The position numbers were made by a program, and so were the translations under genes. From an uncultured Alphaproteobacteria bacterium (GTDB lineage Bacteria; Pseudomonadota; Alphaproteobacteria; Puniceispirillales; Marisalimonadaceae), in assembly GCA_937142855.1 (NCBI GenBank), contig CAKZQZ010000001.1, positions 1-48,948 on the forward strand: a stretch of 48,948 nucleotides of DNA, read 5' to 3'. The notes under the pieces are model-generated. The model was given only the letters and a program-made list of their open reading frames with translations. It was not told the DNA's origin and did no database searches. This document shows positions 10,961 through 20,751 of the stretch, in pieces. Position 1 is the first letter of the stretch. Each line of letters opens with the position of its first letter.

Positions 10961-12178
10961 TTATGCATCTAGACCAAATGCCGAATGCAAAGATCTCATC
11001 GCTAATTCATAATAATCTGATGAGATTAAAACTGAAATTTTTATTTCACTTGTAGATATGACATGAATATTAATTTGGTTCTTGGCTAAAGTCTCAAACA
11101 TTGTTTTTGCGACACCTGATTGAGTTCTCATTGCATTTCCAACTACAGAGATTTTTACTACGTTCGTTTCGCTTATAAATTTTTTAAAACCTATTTTTTC
11201 TTGGGTTTTTTTTATTGTTCTTTCTGCTAATTTCAAATCTGTTTCTGGTATAGTGAAAGTTATATCTGTAGAACCCTCATTGATGGATGAAGATTGAACT
11301 ATCATGTCCACGTTTATCGAAAGATCGGCCAAGGCACTAAATATTTGTGCAGCCTGTCCTGGTTTGTCAGGAACCCCTGACAATGTTACCTTTGCTTCAT
11401 TCAAGCTGTGTGCAATTCCACTTATTTCTGATTTTTCCATATAACTACCCTCTTTCAATATATGCGTTCCAGGAAGATCCTCAAAACTGCTAAGGACTCT
11501 TAGATTAACACCATATTTCATTCCTAACGCCACAGATCTAGTCTGCAAAACCTTTGCACCTTGTGATGCCAGCTCTAACATTTCTTCATATGTTATAGAT
11601 TCAAGTTTTTTGGCACTCTTAACTATTCTGGGATCAGTTGTGTAAACTCCGTCTACATCAGTATAAATATCACAACGTTCTGCGCTAAATGCAGCCGCAA
11701 TAGCAACTGCAGAAGTGTCAGACCCCCCCCTGCCTAAAGTTGTAATTCTGTTCTCAGAAGAAATACCCTGAAACCCCGAAATAATTGCTACTTCATTATT
11801 CTTGAAAGATTCTAAAATATTTAATGTTTTTATTTCTTCAATAACTGCTTTACCATAGGTATTTTCTGTAATTATTGGGACTTGCCAGCCTAACCAAGAT
11901 CGTCCTTTTATATTTAAGTTATTAAGCGCTATAGTTAGTAACGCAGCTGTGACTTGTTCTCCAGAAGATAACACAACATCATATTCTGAATATGGAGCTA
12001 ACTCTGAGGTATTATTTACTAACTCAATTAAATTATTGGTAACGCCAGACATTGCAGACACAACAACAATAACTTTATTACCTTCATCTACTTCAGACTT
12101 TATTTTATAAGAAATTTTCTTGATTTGAGGAACATCTGCAACAGAGGTACCCCCAAATTTCAATACCACAATATTCAA
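10961..12178 (-). CDS. lysC: Aspartate kinase
   Basis: First enzyme of the aspartate pathway to lysine, threonine and methionine: it phosphorylates L-aspartate. The 405 residues hold the kinase domain (KFGGTSVAD, 7-15; GRGGSDTSAVAIAAA, about 149-163; YTDVDGVYTTDPR) and two C-terminal ACT domains (about 263-405), which carry feedback control. The length and single-function layout match the alphaproteobacterial enzyme without a fused homoserine dehydrogenase. It is divergent from ubiG across 47 bases, so promoters must overlap or be very compact. Confidence 0.96.
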   Translation of the reverse strand: MNIVVLKFGGTSVADVPQIKKISYKIKSEVDEGNKVIVVVSAMSGVTNNLIELVNNTSELAPYSEYDVVLSSGEQVTAALLTIALNNLNIKGRSWLGWQVPIITENTYGKAVIEEIKTLNILESFKNNEVAIISGFQGISSENRITTLGRGGSDTSAVAIAAAFSAERCDIYTDVDGVYTTDPRIVKSAKKLESITYEEMLELASQGAKVLQTRSVALGMKYGVNLRVLSSFEDLPGTHILKEGSYMEKSEISGIAHSLNEAKVTLSGVPDKPGQAAQIFSALADLSINVDMIVQSSSINEGSTDITFTIPETDLKLAERTIKKTQEKIGFKKFISETNVVKISVVGNAMRTQSGVAKTMFETLAKNQINIHVISTSEIKISVLISSDYYELAMRSLHSAFGLDA

Positions 12179-12225
12179 ATTTCTGTTACCTTCAATTATG
12201 TTTACCTTAAATACAAAATTATAAT

Positions 12226-12996
12226 ATGACTAATACAGTAGACAAAAGAGAAATAGAACAATTTTCTTTATTAAGCAACCAATGGTGGAATAAGTCAGGT
12301 CCTTTTTCTGCTTTGCATAAAATGTCAAATGCCAGAATTGAATTTATAAAAACCAATGCGGTTCGAATAATTGATCATTTACAAGATGAGCCTAGTTACT
12401 TATGCGGCATTAAATGTTTGGATATTGGTTGCGGCGGTGGAATTTTATCCGAGCGTTTAACTAGACTGGGAGCAAAAGTTACAGGAATTGATGTCTCAGA
12501 CAAAGCAATAAAAATAGCTACGGAACACGCAATAAAAAGTCGTTTGGAAATTGATTATAAATGTATTTCAACAGGAGAGCTTCTTAAATCTAACAAAAAA
12601 AAGTTTGTTAATAGTTTTGATATAGTTATTGCTTCAGAAGTTATAGAACACGTGAATAACAGAAATATTTTTTTATCAGATATATCAAACTTATGTAGAC
12701 CAGGAGGGCTGATAATATTTACAACTATAAATAAGTCTTTTATGGGAACATTTTTGGCAAAATTTTTAGCAGAAGATATTATGAAAATCCTTCCTCATGA
12801 CACTCATGACCCCGAGAAATTTATTTCTCCCGAACAACTTACCCTAGAGGCTGAAAAATATAATATAGTACTAGATAGTTTTACAGGGTTTTTGCCTACA
12901 TTTGGAACTCAAGATATATCAAAAAAAGAGTTTGGAGACTTTATTTTAATGCCTAATTTAGGAGTTAATTATGGAGCAGCAGGCATCAAATTATGA
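12226..12996 (+). CDS. ubiG: Ubiquinone biosynthesis O-methyltransferase UbiG
   Basis: SAM-dependent enzyme that performs both O-methylations of ubiquinone synthesis. The 256 residues have the class I SAM fold with DIGCGGG (66-72), GIDVS (about 92), and family text such as NQWWNKSGPFSALHKMS at the N-terminus. Divergent from lysC, as commonly seen in Alphaproteobacteria. The TGA stop is followed by one base and then the stop of the converging DUF1178 gene. Confidence 0.95.
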   Translation: MTNTVDKREIEQFSLLSNQWWNKSGPFSALHKMSNARIEFIKTNAVRIIDHLQDEPSYLCGIKCLDIGCGGGILSERLTRLGAKVTGIDVSDKAIKIATEHAIKSRLEIDYKCISTGELLKSNKKKFVNSFDIVIASEVIEHVNNRNIFLSDISNLCRPGGLIIFTTINKSFMGTFLAKFLAEDIMKILPHDTHDPEKFISPEQLTLEAEKYNIVLDSFTGFLPTFGTQDISKKEFGDFILMPNLGVNYGAAGIKL

Positions 12997-12997
12997 C

Positions 12998-13480
12998 TCA
13001 ATGATCATCTGCCACCCATGGTATATTAAGGACATTAATTCCTTCTTCTTGTAACTCTTCAATATCTTTTTGAGTGCCATGACCATGTATTGGTTTTTCT
13101 TTTATTTTACCCTGGTTCATTGACCTAGCTTGTTTAACGAATTCATTACCAACATAAGTTGAATTTTTTTGAACCTCTTTTTTAAAAGTTCTTAGGAATG
13201 CAGTGATGTTTTTTAGATCTAATTTTTGCTGCAAATCTTGAGTTTTCTTACTAACATCTAATTTGTTTTGTTCTTTATTATTATCCAAATCACCGTTTGA
13301 TAATTTATTTAAATTTGGTGTAGTTAATAATTTTATTACATCCTCTCCACCACAGGTTGGACAACTCAACAAACCTAATTTTTTTTGTTTTTCATAAGAT
13401 TCTATATTTTGAAACCAAGCTTCAAATTCATTCTCTTTCGAACAATAAATAGATTTGCATCTCAATTTATATTTGATCAT
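12998..13480 (-). CDS. DUF1178 family protein
   Basis: Soluble protein of 160 residues. The N-terminal part resembles a zinc ribbon: an early cysteine pair (Cys 8, Cys 13), the family's FEAWFQNIESYEKQ segment, and SCPTCG (about 39-44). The C-terminal part ends in a conserved stretch (KPIHGHGTQKDIEELQEEG). In relatives the first ribbon strand is usually shorter, so Cys 8/Cys 13 may include a small local insertion. The function is unknown. It lies five bases downstream of secA and is probably co-transcribed with it. Confidence 0.88.
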   Translation of the reverse strand: MIKYKLRCKSIYCSKENEFEAWFQNIESYEKQKKLGLLSCPTCGGEDVIKLLTTPNLNKLSNGDLDNNKEQNKLDVSKKTQDLQQKLDLKNITAFLRTFKKEVQKNSTYVGNEFVKQARSMNQGKIKEKPIHGHGTQKDIEELQEEGINVLNIPWVADDH

Positions 13481-13485
13481 TTTTC

Positions 13486-16083
13486 TTAAAATTTACCACA
13501 ACAATGTTTGTATTTTTTACCTGAGTCACACAATGGACAAATTGCATTTCTCTGTATTTTTTTATTACTATCTGAATGTCTAATTACGTTTGAGTTCTCT
13601 TGTTCCATTGCCTGTTCTGTTTGTATTTCAATATGAGAGAGCACTGATGTAATAGTCTTTCTCAATTTATCAAGCATCCCTTCAAATAGTTCAAAAGATT
13701 CCTTTTTATATTCATTTAATGGATCTTTTTGTGCATAAGCTCTTAAACCTATTGATTGTCTTAATTGATCAAGCACTAATAGATGGTCTTTCCAACCTTG
13801 GTCTAATACCTGTAATAATAATGTTTTTTCTGCTTGTCTAAAAATTTCAATACCGAATTTTACAGCTCTCTCTGCCATAAAAGCATCTGAAAACTCAATT
13901 AATCTATTAATTATCTCTTTTTCAATGATTCCATCTTCTTTAACCCAGTCACTTATTGGAACTTCGATACCTAAAAAATTTTTACTTTCAACGGTTAAAG
14001 TGTCTACGTCCCATTCATCATGATAACTTTCTTCAGGAATAGAATTATAAACTAACGTCTCTATTACCTGATGCCTCATATCTGTAATCATTTCGCTAAT
14101 GTCATTAGACTTCATTATTTCTTTTCTTTGGTCAAAAATAACTTTTCTTTGATCATTCATGACATCATCAAATTTTAATAATTGTTTTCTTATTTCAAAA
14201 TTATGAGCTTCAACTTTACTTTGAGCTTTTTCAACCGCTTTATTAATCCAAGGATGAATAATGGCCTCACCTTTTTCTAAACCAAGCTTGCCTAACATTG
14301 TCTCTAGTCTTTCTGAGCCAAATATTCTCATCAGATCATCTTGCAATGAAAGTAAAAACTTGGAGCTTCCTGGATCACCTTGTCTTCCTGTTCTTCCTCG
14401 GAGTTGATTATCGATTCTTCTACTTTCATGTCGTTCTGTACCAATCACAAACAAACCACCTGCATCTAGAGCCACTGTTTTCTTATCTTCTATATCAGTT
14501 TTTAATTTTTCAAAATTCTCATCATTAATATCTGAATCACCAATCTCTTTAGTTTTTCGTATTTCTAAATTTCCGCCTAACTGAATATCAGTGCCTCTAC
14601 CGGCCATATTTGTAGCTATAGTTACAGCACCTGGGAGGCCAGCATAACCAATTATTTGAGCTTCTTGTTCATGAAATTTTGCATTTAGAACTTCGTGTTT
14701 TATATTTTTTGCTTCTAATAATTTTGATAATATTTCAGATTTTTCAATTGAAACGGTTCCAACCAAAACAGGCTGTTGATTTTTTTGGCAATCTTCAATA
14801 AGAGTTACAACAGCTTGATCTCTTTCTTCGTTAGTCTTGTAAATTTCATCATTACTATCAATCCTAGCAACTTTTAAATTTGTAGGAATTTCAATAACAG
14901 ATAAACTATAAATTTCAGAGAACTCGCCTTCTTCGGTAAGAGCCGTACCAGTCATTCCAGATAGCTTTGGGTACATTCTAAAATAATTCTGAAAAGTAAC
15001 ACTCGCTAAAGTTTGATTTTCTGGCTGAACTGTTATTTTTTCCTTAGCCTCGATAGCTTGATGTTGACCTTCTCCAAAACGTCGACCTTCCATCGCGCGA
15101 CCTGTGAACTCATCAATAATAATTACATTGTCATTTCTAACCATATAATGTGTATTTTTCTTAAATAACTTATGGGCTCTTAAGGCCTGATTTATATGAT
15201 GCAACAATGACACGTTTTTAACATCAAAAAGACTTCCATTTTCCATTATTTTTTCAGAAATCAAAGCTTTTTCAATATTATTTATACCTTGGTCTGTTAG
15301 GTTACAGGTTCTTTGTTTTTCATCTAGTTCATAGTCATTTTCTTTGAGTAAAGGTATAAATTTATCAATTGAATTGTATAAAACAGAGGAATCCTCAGAG
15401 TGACCTGAAATGACTAACGGTGTTCTAGCCTCATCAATCAAAATTGAATCCACTTCATCAACAATAGCAAAATTAAAAGGTCTCTGAACCATCTCTTCGA
15501 GACTATACTTCATATTATCTCTCAGATAATCAAATCCAAATTCGTTGTTAGTCCCATATGTTATATCACAGTTATATGCGGCTCTTCGTTCATTATCATC
15601 CATATCAGATATAATGCACCCAACTGAAACGCCTAAAAAATTATAAATCTGTCCCATCCATTGGGAATCTCTTCTTGCCAAATAATCATTAACTGTTACT
15701 ACATGAACGCCCTTCTCCTCTAATGCATTTAAATAACAAGCTAATGTAGCGACTAAGGTTTTACCCTCTCCTGTTTTCATTTCAGCAATTTTACCTTCAT
15801 GAAGAACTAATCCGCCCATTAATTGTACATCAAAATGTCTCTGATTTAATGTCCTCTTTGCTGCTTCTCTAACAACAGCAAAAGCCTCAGGTAAAACAGA
15901 TATAATTGTCTCTTTATCGGAAAGTCTTTTTTTGAACTCAACTGTCTTGAGTTTTAAATCATTATCTGAAAGAGATTCAAAGTTTTTTTCTAGCTTGTTA
16001 ATAATATCAATTGTGGGTTTGTATTTTTTAATTTGCCTATCATTAGCTGACCCAAAAAATCTAGATGTTATTTTGCTGAACAT
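13486..16083 (-). CDS. secA: Preprotein translocase ATPase SecA
   Basis: Motor of the Sec export pathway that pushes preproteins through SecYEG. The 865 residues include the DEAD-motor Walker A (MKTGEGKT, 102-109), the DEVD box (about 210), the SAT-like GMTGTA segment, helical wing and scaffold regions, and the C-terminal zinc-binding tail [17 protein letters not shown], which binds SecB and lipids. All expected parts are present. It is divergent from the parvulin gene, the usual alphaproteobacterial order secA / ppi / argJ / mutT. Confidence 0.98.
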   Translation of the reverse strand: MFSKITSRFFGSANDRQIKKYKPTIDIINKLEKNFESLSDNDLKLKTVEFKKRLSDKETIISVLPEAFAVVREAAKRTLNQRHFDVQLMGGLVLHEGKIAEMKTGEGKTLVATLACYLNALEEKGVHVVTVNDYLARRDSQWMGQIYNFLGVSVGCIISDMDDNERRAAYNCDITYGTNNEFGFDYLRDNMKYSLEEMVQRPFNFAIVDEVDSILIDEARTPLVISGHSEDSSVLYNSIDKFIPLLKENDYELDEKQRTCNLTDQGINNIEKALISEKIMENGSLFDVKNVSLLHHINQALRAHKLFKKNTHYMVRNDNVIIIDEFTGRAMEGRRFGEGQHQAIEAKEKITVQPENQTLASVTFQNYFRMYPKLSGMTGTALTEEGEFSEIYSLSVIEIPTNLKVARIDSNDEIYKTNEERDQAVVTLIEDCQKNQQPVLVGTVSIEKSEILSKLLEAKNIKHEVLNAKFHEQEAQIIGYAGLPGAVTIATNMAGRGTDIQLGGNLEIRKTKEIGDSDINDENFEKLKTDIEDKKTVALDAGGLFVIGTERHESRRIDNQLRGRTGRQGDPGSSKFLLSLQDDLMRIFGSERLETMLGKLGLEKGEAIIHPWINKAVEKAQSKVEAHNFEIRKQLLKFDDVMNDQRKVIFDQRKEIMKSNDISEMITDMRHQVIETLVYNSIPEESYHDEWDVDTLTVESKNFLGIEVPISDWVKEDGIIEKEIINRLIEFSDAFMAERAVKFGIEIFRQAEKTLLLQVLDQGWKDHLLVLDQLRQSIGLRAYAQKDPLNEYKKESFELFEGMLDKLRKTITSVLSHIEIQTEQAMEQENSNVIRHSDSNKKIQRNAICPLCDSGKKYKHCCGKF

Positions 16084-16151
16084 TTAAAGTTCTCCAATGG
16101 TACTATCGTGTGTACATCTTATTTATTAATATGAGTAGAAAAGATCAACCC

Positions 16152-16179
16152 TTGTAAAGATTATAAAAAAATCTATAAA
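16152..16179 (+). promoter_or_regulatory. Candidate promoter for ppi-argJ-mutT-grxC-nit
   Basis: TTGTAA (16152-16157) and TATAAA (16174-16179) are 16 bases apart and lie 32 bases before the parvulin start, in the divergent gap to secA. Weak matches in AT-rich DNA, so only tentative. Confidence 0.35.
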
Positions 16180-16210
16180 TAAAGTAACTATATAATTGGA
16201 ATATAACTAA

Positions 16211-17050
16211 ATGTCTTCTTTTAAAATAATTTTTCTTGTTGCTAAAATAATTCTTACTTTGTCAATAACTGCGGCTTCAGCAAAGGATCTCAATAATATT
16301 GTTGCAGCTAAAGTTAATGACCATATTATTTCTGCTCAAGATGTTCTGAACGTGATAAATACATTACCTCAAAACATTAAAAAAAAGCCATTGCCTGAAA
16401 TTTATCCAAGAGTTGTAAACGAATTAATCAATCAGTATCTAATAACTAAGCAAGCTTATAATGAAAAATTAGATTTAGATCAAAAGGTGATAAACTTAGT
16501 TAAAAAAAGCCAAGACAAGATCTTGGCAAAGTATTGGCTTAATAATTATATAAAAAATGAGATTAAAGAAGAAAAAATAAAAACCTTCTATAATAATTAT
16601 CTTAAATCATTCCAGACATTTAAAGAAGCAAATGCCAGCCATATTCTTGTTAAAAACAATGAGGAAGCTAGAGCTATTATAAAAAAAATTAATAATAAAG
16701 CCAAATTCTCCGAATTAGCTAAAACTCATTCAACTGGTCCTTCTGGTAAAAATGGAGGTAACTTAGGTTGGTTTGGCCCAGGTCAAATGGTAAAGGAGTT
16801 TGAACAAGCTACTTTTTCATTAGAAAAAGGAGAGATTTCTCAAGAGCCAGTCAAAACTAAGTTTGGGTTTCATATTATTAAGTTAAATGATATCAGGGAT
16901 GCAAAACCCAAAAAATTAGAAGAAATTAAACAAAATATTATTGACAAAATCACAAAAATTTCACTTTCAAACCTTGAAAATGAAATTAGGAATAATCAAA
17001 AAATTAAAATAATTAACTTTGAAGACATTGTAAAAAAAGTAAACAAGTAA
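16211..17050 (+). CDS. Periplasmic parvulin-type peptidyl-prolyl isomerase
   Basis: Folding helper for exported proteins. The 279 residues begin with a signal peptide (hydrophobic about 7-22, likely cut near AASA-KD). A SurA/PrsA-like helical N-terminal region follows, then one rotamase (parvulin) domain (about 135-230) with the family text ASHILVKNNEEA, GPSGKNGGNLGWFGPGQM and KFGFHIIKL. Its place beside divergent secA suits a role just after translocation. Which paralogue it is (PrsA-like or SurA-like) cannot be settled. Confidence 0.92.
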   Translation: MSSFKIIFLVAKIILTLSITAASAKDLNNIVAAKVNDHIISAQDVLNVINTLPQNIKKKPLPEIYPRVVNELINQYLITKQAYNEKLDLDQKVINLVKKSQDKILAKYWLNNYIKNEIKEEKIKTFYNNYLKSFQTFKEANASHILVKNNEEARAIIKKINNKAKFSELAKTHSTGPSGKNGGNLGWFGPGQMVKEFEQATFSLEKGEISQEPVKTKFGFHIIKLNDIRDAKPKKLEEIKQNIIDKITKISLSNLENEIRNNQKIKIINFEDIVKKVNK

Positions 17051-17067
17051 AATGCTCAATAATCAAT

Positions 17068-18291
17068 ATGTTTGATAATAGAATGAATGAATATACAAGC
17101 TTTCAAAATTTAAAAATATCAACTTGTTTTTCTGGTATTAAAAAATCACCTAACAATGAGCATGATTTACTTTTAATTGAATTTGAAAAAGCATCTTCAG
17201 TAGCTGGAGTCTTTACAAAATCTCTAACCTCGAGTGCATCTGTCAACCAGTGTAGGGATTGTCTTAACTCTGAAGAGCAATCCACTGTTAGAGCTATTGT
17301 TGTCAATTCTGGAAATGCAAATGCATTTACCGGAGAAAAAGGTGAGGAAACTGTTCTAGAAATTAGAAAATTTCTTTCCTACAAATTAAATTGTAACATT
17401 AATCAAGTTTATACAGCTTCAACGGGAGTTATTGGAGAACAGTTAGATTCTAGTAAAATTATTAATCATATAAAAAATTTATCTCCATATGATCCACCTA
17501 ATTGGTCAGAAGCCGCCAAAGCAATTAAAACAACCGATACATTTCCCAAAATAGCCAAAAGGACGTGTAAAATTGATAATGCTAAAATAGAAATAGTTGG
17601 TATTGCGAAAGGATCAGGTATGATTGCGCCTAATATGGCGACTATGCTAGGGTTTTTATTTACTAATGCAAACTTACCATCTAACGTCTTGCAAAAAATA
17701 CTTGAAATAGAAAATGAAAAAACCTTTAATTCTATTACTGTAGACAGTGACACATCAACAAGTGATACCGTGTTATTGTCTGCAACTAGAACTGCTAATC
17801 ATGTACCTATAAACAAATATTCTGATAAAAGACTTAAAGATTTCAAAAAAAATATATCTAGTCTGATGCTTGAACTTGCTCAATTAATCGTAATTGATGG
17901 AGAAGGTGCCTCTAAATTTATTACCATAAAATTAGAAGGAGCTTCTTCAACAAAATCTGCAAAGAAAATTGCATTTTCAGTTGCTAACTCTCCTTTAGTT
18001 AAAACAGCAATAGCAGGTGAGGATGCAAATTGGGGTAGAATTATTATGGCTATTGGTAAATCTGGTGAAAAGGCTAATAGAGATAAGATTAAAATATATA
18101 TCGGTAATGAACTAGTTACTAGTAATGGCATGGTTAGTAAAAACTATTCAGAACAAAAAGCTACCGAACACTTAAAACAAAAGGAAATTATTTTAACTAT
18201 TGATGTTGGAGTTGGAAAATCCAAAGCCACTGTTTACACTTGTGATTTAACTCATAAGTATATTGAAATTAATGCAGACTACAGATCATAA
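17068..18291 (+). CDS. argJ: Bifunctional ornithine acetyltransferase / N-acetylglutamate synthase
   Basis: Recycles the acetyl group in arginine synthesis, moving it from N-acetylornithine to glutamate. The 407-residue precursor carries the autocleavage motif MATML, with the new N-terminal nucleophile at Thr 192, plus the conserved VVNSGNANAFTG and GEDANWGRI segments. Cleavage would give alpha and beta chains. The start is uncertain: ATG 17068 or ATG 17083, neither with a clear ribosome site. It overlaps the mutT start by 20 bases. Confidence 0.96.
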   Translation: MFDNRMNEYTSFQNLKISTCFSGIKKSPNNEHDLLLIEFEKASSVAGVFTKSLTSSASVNQCRDCLNSEEQSTVRAIVVNSGNANAFTGEKGEETVLEIRKFLSYKLNCNINQVYTASTGVIGEQLDSSKIINHIKNLSPYDPPNWSEAAKAIKTTDTFPKIAKRTCKIDNAKIEIVGIAKGSGMIAPNMATMLGFLFTNANLPSNVLQKILEIENEKTFNSITVDSDTSTSDTVLLSATRTANHVPINKYSDKRLKDFKKNISSLMLELAQLIVIDGEGASKFITIKLEGASSTKSAKKIAFSVANSPLVKTAIAGEDANWGRIIMAIGKSGEKANRDKIKIYIGNELVTSNGMVSKNYSEQKATEHLKQKEIILTIDVGVGKSKATVYTCDLTHKYIEINADYRS

Positions 18292-18691
18292 AAATATAAA
18301 AACAGTAGTATGTATTGCTCTCATAAGCGAGAATGATCAAATTCTGATATCTAAGCGACCTCCTAAAAAGCATTTATCTGGATTTTGGGAGTTTCCTGGA
18401 GGTAAAGTTGAAGCAGGAGAAACTCCAGAAAATGCTCTAATTAGAGAAATTAAAGAAGAATTAAACATTGACATAAGTAGGAATTGTATTGCTCCCCTCA
18501 CTTTTAGCGAATTTGATTATAATAATTTCCATTTGTTATTACTCTTGTATGTTTGTAGAAAATGGGAGGGTGAACCTCAATCTATGGAAAAAAATTTGCT
18601 GAAATGGGTTAAACCAAATATGCTAAGAGAATATAAAATGCCTCCTGCTGATGATGCTTTGATATATTCTATCCAAGACTTATTTTATTGA
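18272..18691 (+). CDS. mutT: 8-oxo-dGTP diphosphatase, MutT type (Nudix)
   Basis: Removes oxidised guanine nucleotides before they enter DNA. From ATG 18272 it has 139 residues with a full Nudix box: GGKVEAGE (43-50) followed by REIKEEL (58-64). ATG 18272 is chosen over the in-frame TTG at 18263. It begins inside the last codons of argJ, which implies translational coupling, and the argJ-mutT order is standard in Alphaproteobacteria. Confidence 0.93.
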   Translation: MQTTDHKNIKTVVCIALISENDQILISKRPPKKHLSGFWEFPGGKVEAGETPENALIREIKEELNIDISRNCIAPLTFSEFDYNNFHLLLLLYVCRKWEGEPQSMEKNLLKWVKPNMLREYKMPPADDALIYSIQDLFY

Positions 18692-18709
18692 CTTTGTAGG
18701 GAATGAATA

Positions 18710-18967
18710 ATGAATAAAAATAATAAGGTAATTATATATACAAGCTCCTTATGTGGTTTTTGTTACAGAGCAAAATCTTTGCTGAAAAAAAAGAATATTA
18801 ATTTCGAAGAAATTGATGTTGATTTTGATTATAAAAAAAAAGTTGAAATGATCCATAAATCTAATGGTAGAACATCCGTTCCCCAAATATTTTTTGGAGA
18901 CGAACACATTGGAGGATGTGACGACTTATTTGAACTTGATAAAAGAAACGAACTAGATAATTTGTAA
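18710..18967 (+). CDS. grxC: Glutaredoxin 3
   Basis: Small thiol-disulfide oxidoreductase reduced by glutathione. 85 residues with the thioredoxin fold: active site CGFC (15-18) in place of the usual CPYC, the cis-Pro loop TSVPQIF, and GGCDDLFEL for glutathione contact. Both active-site cysteines are kept; Gly for Pro after the first cysteine is a mild departure that may alter redox potential. A GGGA ribosome site precedes ATG 18710. Next to a nitrilase-like amidase, a frequent alphaproteobacterial pair. Confidence 0.94.
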   Translation: MNKNNKVIIYTSSLCGFCYRAKSLLKKKNINFEEIDVDFDYKKKVEMIHKSNGRTSVPQIFFGDEHIGGCDDLFELDKRNELDNL

Positions 18968-18970
18968 TTT

Positions 18971-19801
18971 ATGAGCAATTACTTATCAATCGCTTGTCTT
19001 CAATATGCTTCCACTAAAGACGAAAATAAAACTTTAGAAATTGTGGAAAGATTGATAGTTGAAGCTGTTAATTTAGGTGCTGAATTAATAGCTTTGCCGG
19101 AATGCGCAACATCACTGCATGAAAATTCTACCGTTACAAAAGAGTTTGCTTCAAATGAAGATGAAAGTATAAGTCTAAATTTTTTAAAAAAATCTGCAAA
19201 ATTTTATTCACTCTATATTTTAGTTGGTTCGTTACCAATTAAATATAAAGATAAGTTAGTTAATAGGTCTTTTTTGATTGCTCCAAACGGAAGAGTTGTT
19301 AGTAAATATGATAAAATTCATCTATTTGATGTTAAATTGCCTAATGGCGATATTTTTAAAGAGTCAGACACATATTTAAATGGAAAAAAAGCTATCATTG
19401 CAAAGATAGAGGCAAAAACCATTAATATTGGGATGACCATATGTTATGATGTTCGTTTTCCAAGTCTATATCAAGATTTAGCTGAAAATGGTGCACACAT
19501 TATTACTGTACCATCTGCTTTTTCCTCACTAACCGGACCAATTCACTGGCACACTTTGTTAAAGGCCAGAGCTATTGAAACAGGATGTTTTATAATTGCT
19601 CCAGCTCAAAATGGAATTCATGAGTGTGGCAGAAAGTCCTATGGTCACTCACTAATAATTTCACCATGGGGCAAAATTTTAGCAGATGGTAAAGACAATG
19701 ATGGAGTAGTTTTTTATAAAATAGATTTAACAGATGTCGATAAATTTAGAAAATCAATACCCTCATTACATTCAAAAATAAAATACTTAACCAATTTTTA
19801 A
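18971..19801 (+). CDS. Carbon-nitrogen hydrolase (Nit1-like deaminated glutathione amidase)
   Basis: Nitrilase-superfamily amidase of 276 residues with the catalytic triad in place: Glu 44 (ALPEC), Lys 115 (KYDKIHLFD) and Cys 158 (TICYDVRFP). The text around the triad and the neighbouring grxC fit the Nit1/YbeM group, which hydrolyses deaminated glutathione as a metabolite-repair step. That substrate is inferred from the family, not shown. Its 3' end overlaps the 3' end of convergent accA by 15 bases. Confidence 0.88.
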   Translation: MSNYLSIACLQYASTKDENKTLEIVERLIVEAVNLGAELIALPECATSLHENSTVTKEFASNEDESISLNFLKKSAKFYSLYILVGSLPIKYKDKLVNRSFLIAPNGRVVSKYDKIHLFDVKLPNGDIFKESDTYLNGKKAIIAKIEAKTINIGMTICYDVRFPSLYQDLAENGAHIITVPSAFSSLTGPIHWHTLLKARAIETGCFIIAPAQNGIHECGRKSYGHSLIISPWGKILADGKDNDGVVFYKIDLTDVDKFRKSIPSLHSKIKYLTNF

Positions 19802-20731
19802 ATACTTTTCTTCTTTTAATTTAATCAGATCACTCTGACTTAATTCTTGTAAGGCCTCTAATCTTCTTTCAATTACGTCTCCTATTTCATTGATTGCCAT
19901 TTTAGTATCTCTATGAGCCCCTCCGACTGGCTCTGTAATAATTTCATCGATAATACCAAATTTAAACATATCCTGAGCTGTTAATTTAAGCGCTTCAGCT
20001 GCTATATTTGCCTGATCTGAACTTCTCCATAAAATTGAAGAGCAACCCTCAGGTGATATTACAGAATATATTGCATGTTCTAACATCAATGTATTATTAG
20101 CAACAGCAAGTGCAACCGCACCACCAGAACCACCTTCACCAGTAATAATAGAAATTGTGGGCACACTAATTTCTAAACTTTTTTGAATACAACTTGCAAT
20201 TGCTTGAGCTTGTCCTCTCTCTTCAGCTCCTTTTCCTGGATAGGCACCTGCAGTATCAACAAACATTAATACTGGCAACGAGAATTTATTAGCTAGATCC
20301 ATCAATCTTATAGCTTTCCTATAACCTTCAGGTCTAACCATTCCAAAGTTTTTGCTAATTCTATCAGTAGTGTTTTTACCCTTATCAATTCCAATAACAA
20401 TAACACTTTTTTTACGAAAAAAAGCTGTACCGCCAGTTAAAGCGTTATCATCTGAAAAATTTCTATCTCCAGAAAGGGGGATATAATCATCAAATAAATT
20501 TTTTACAATATCTTGAAAATGAGGCCGTTCTGGATGCCTGGACACCTGAACTTTTTGCCAAGGTGTAAGCTTGGAATATGTAGATTTTAATTCTTGAGCG
20601 ACGGCACCTTGAAGCTTACCTATTTCTTCAGCAATATTAATATCTCCTCCAGAAGATAAATGTCGTAACTCTTCTATTTTTCCTTCAAGGTCAGAAATCT
20701 GTTTTTCAAAAGATAAAAAATGTTTAATCAT
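19787..20731 (-). CDS. accA: Acetyl-CoA carboxylase carboxyltransferase subunit alpha
   Basis: Half of the carboxyltransferase that makes malonyl-CoA for fatty acid synthesis; the partner AccD is not in the window. The 314 residues match the family length. Helical N-terminus (about 1-60), then a crotonase-like core with GMVRPEGYRKA, FVDTAGAYPGKGAEERGQ, the oxyanion-loop GEGGSGGA, and ISPEGCSSILWR. It lies 20 bases after xerD, the usual order in Alphaproteobacteria. Confidence 0.97.
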   Translation of the reverse strand: MIKHFLSFEKQISDLEGKIEELRHLSSGGDINIAEEIGKLQGAVAQELKSTYSKLTPWQKVQVSRHPERPHFQDIVKNLFDDYIPLSGDRNFSDDNALTGGTAFFRKKSVIVIGIDKGKNTTDRISKNFGMVRPEGYRKAIRLMDLANKFSLPVLMFVDTAGAYPGKGAEERGQAQAIASCIQKSLEISVPTISIITGEGGSGGAVALAVANNTLMLEHAIYSVISPEGCSSILWRSSDQANIAAEALKLTAQDMFKFGIIDEIITEPVGGAHRDTKMAINEIGDVIERRLEALQELSQSDLIKLKEEKYLKIG

Positions 20732-20751
20732 GATTAGTTACTTTCTAAATA

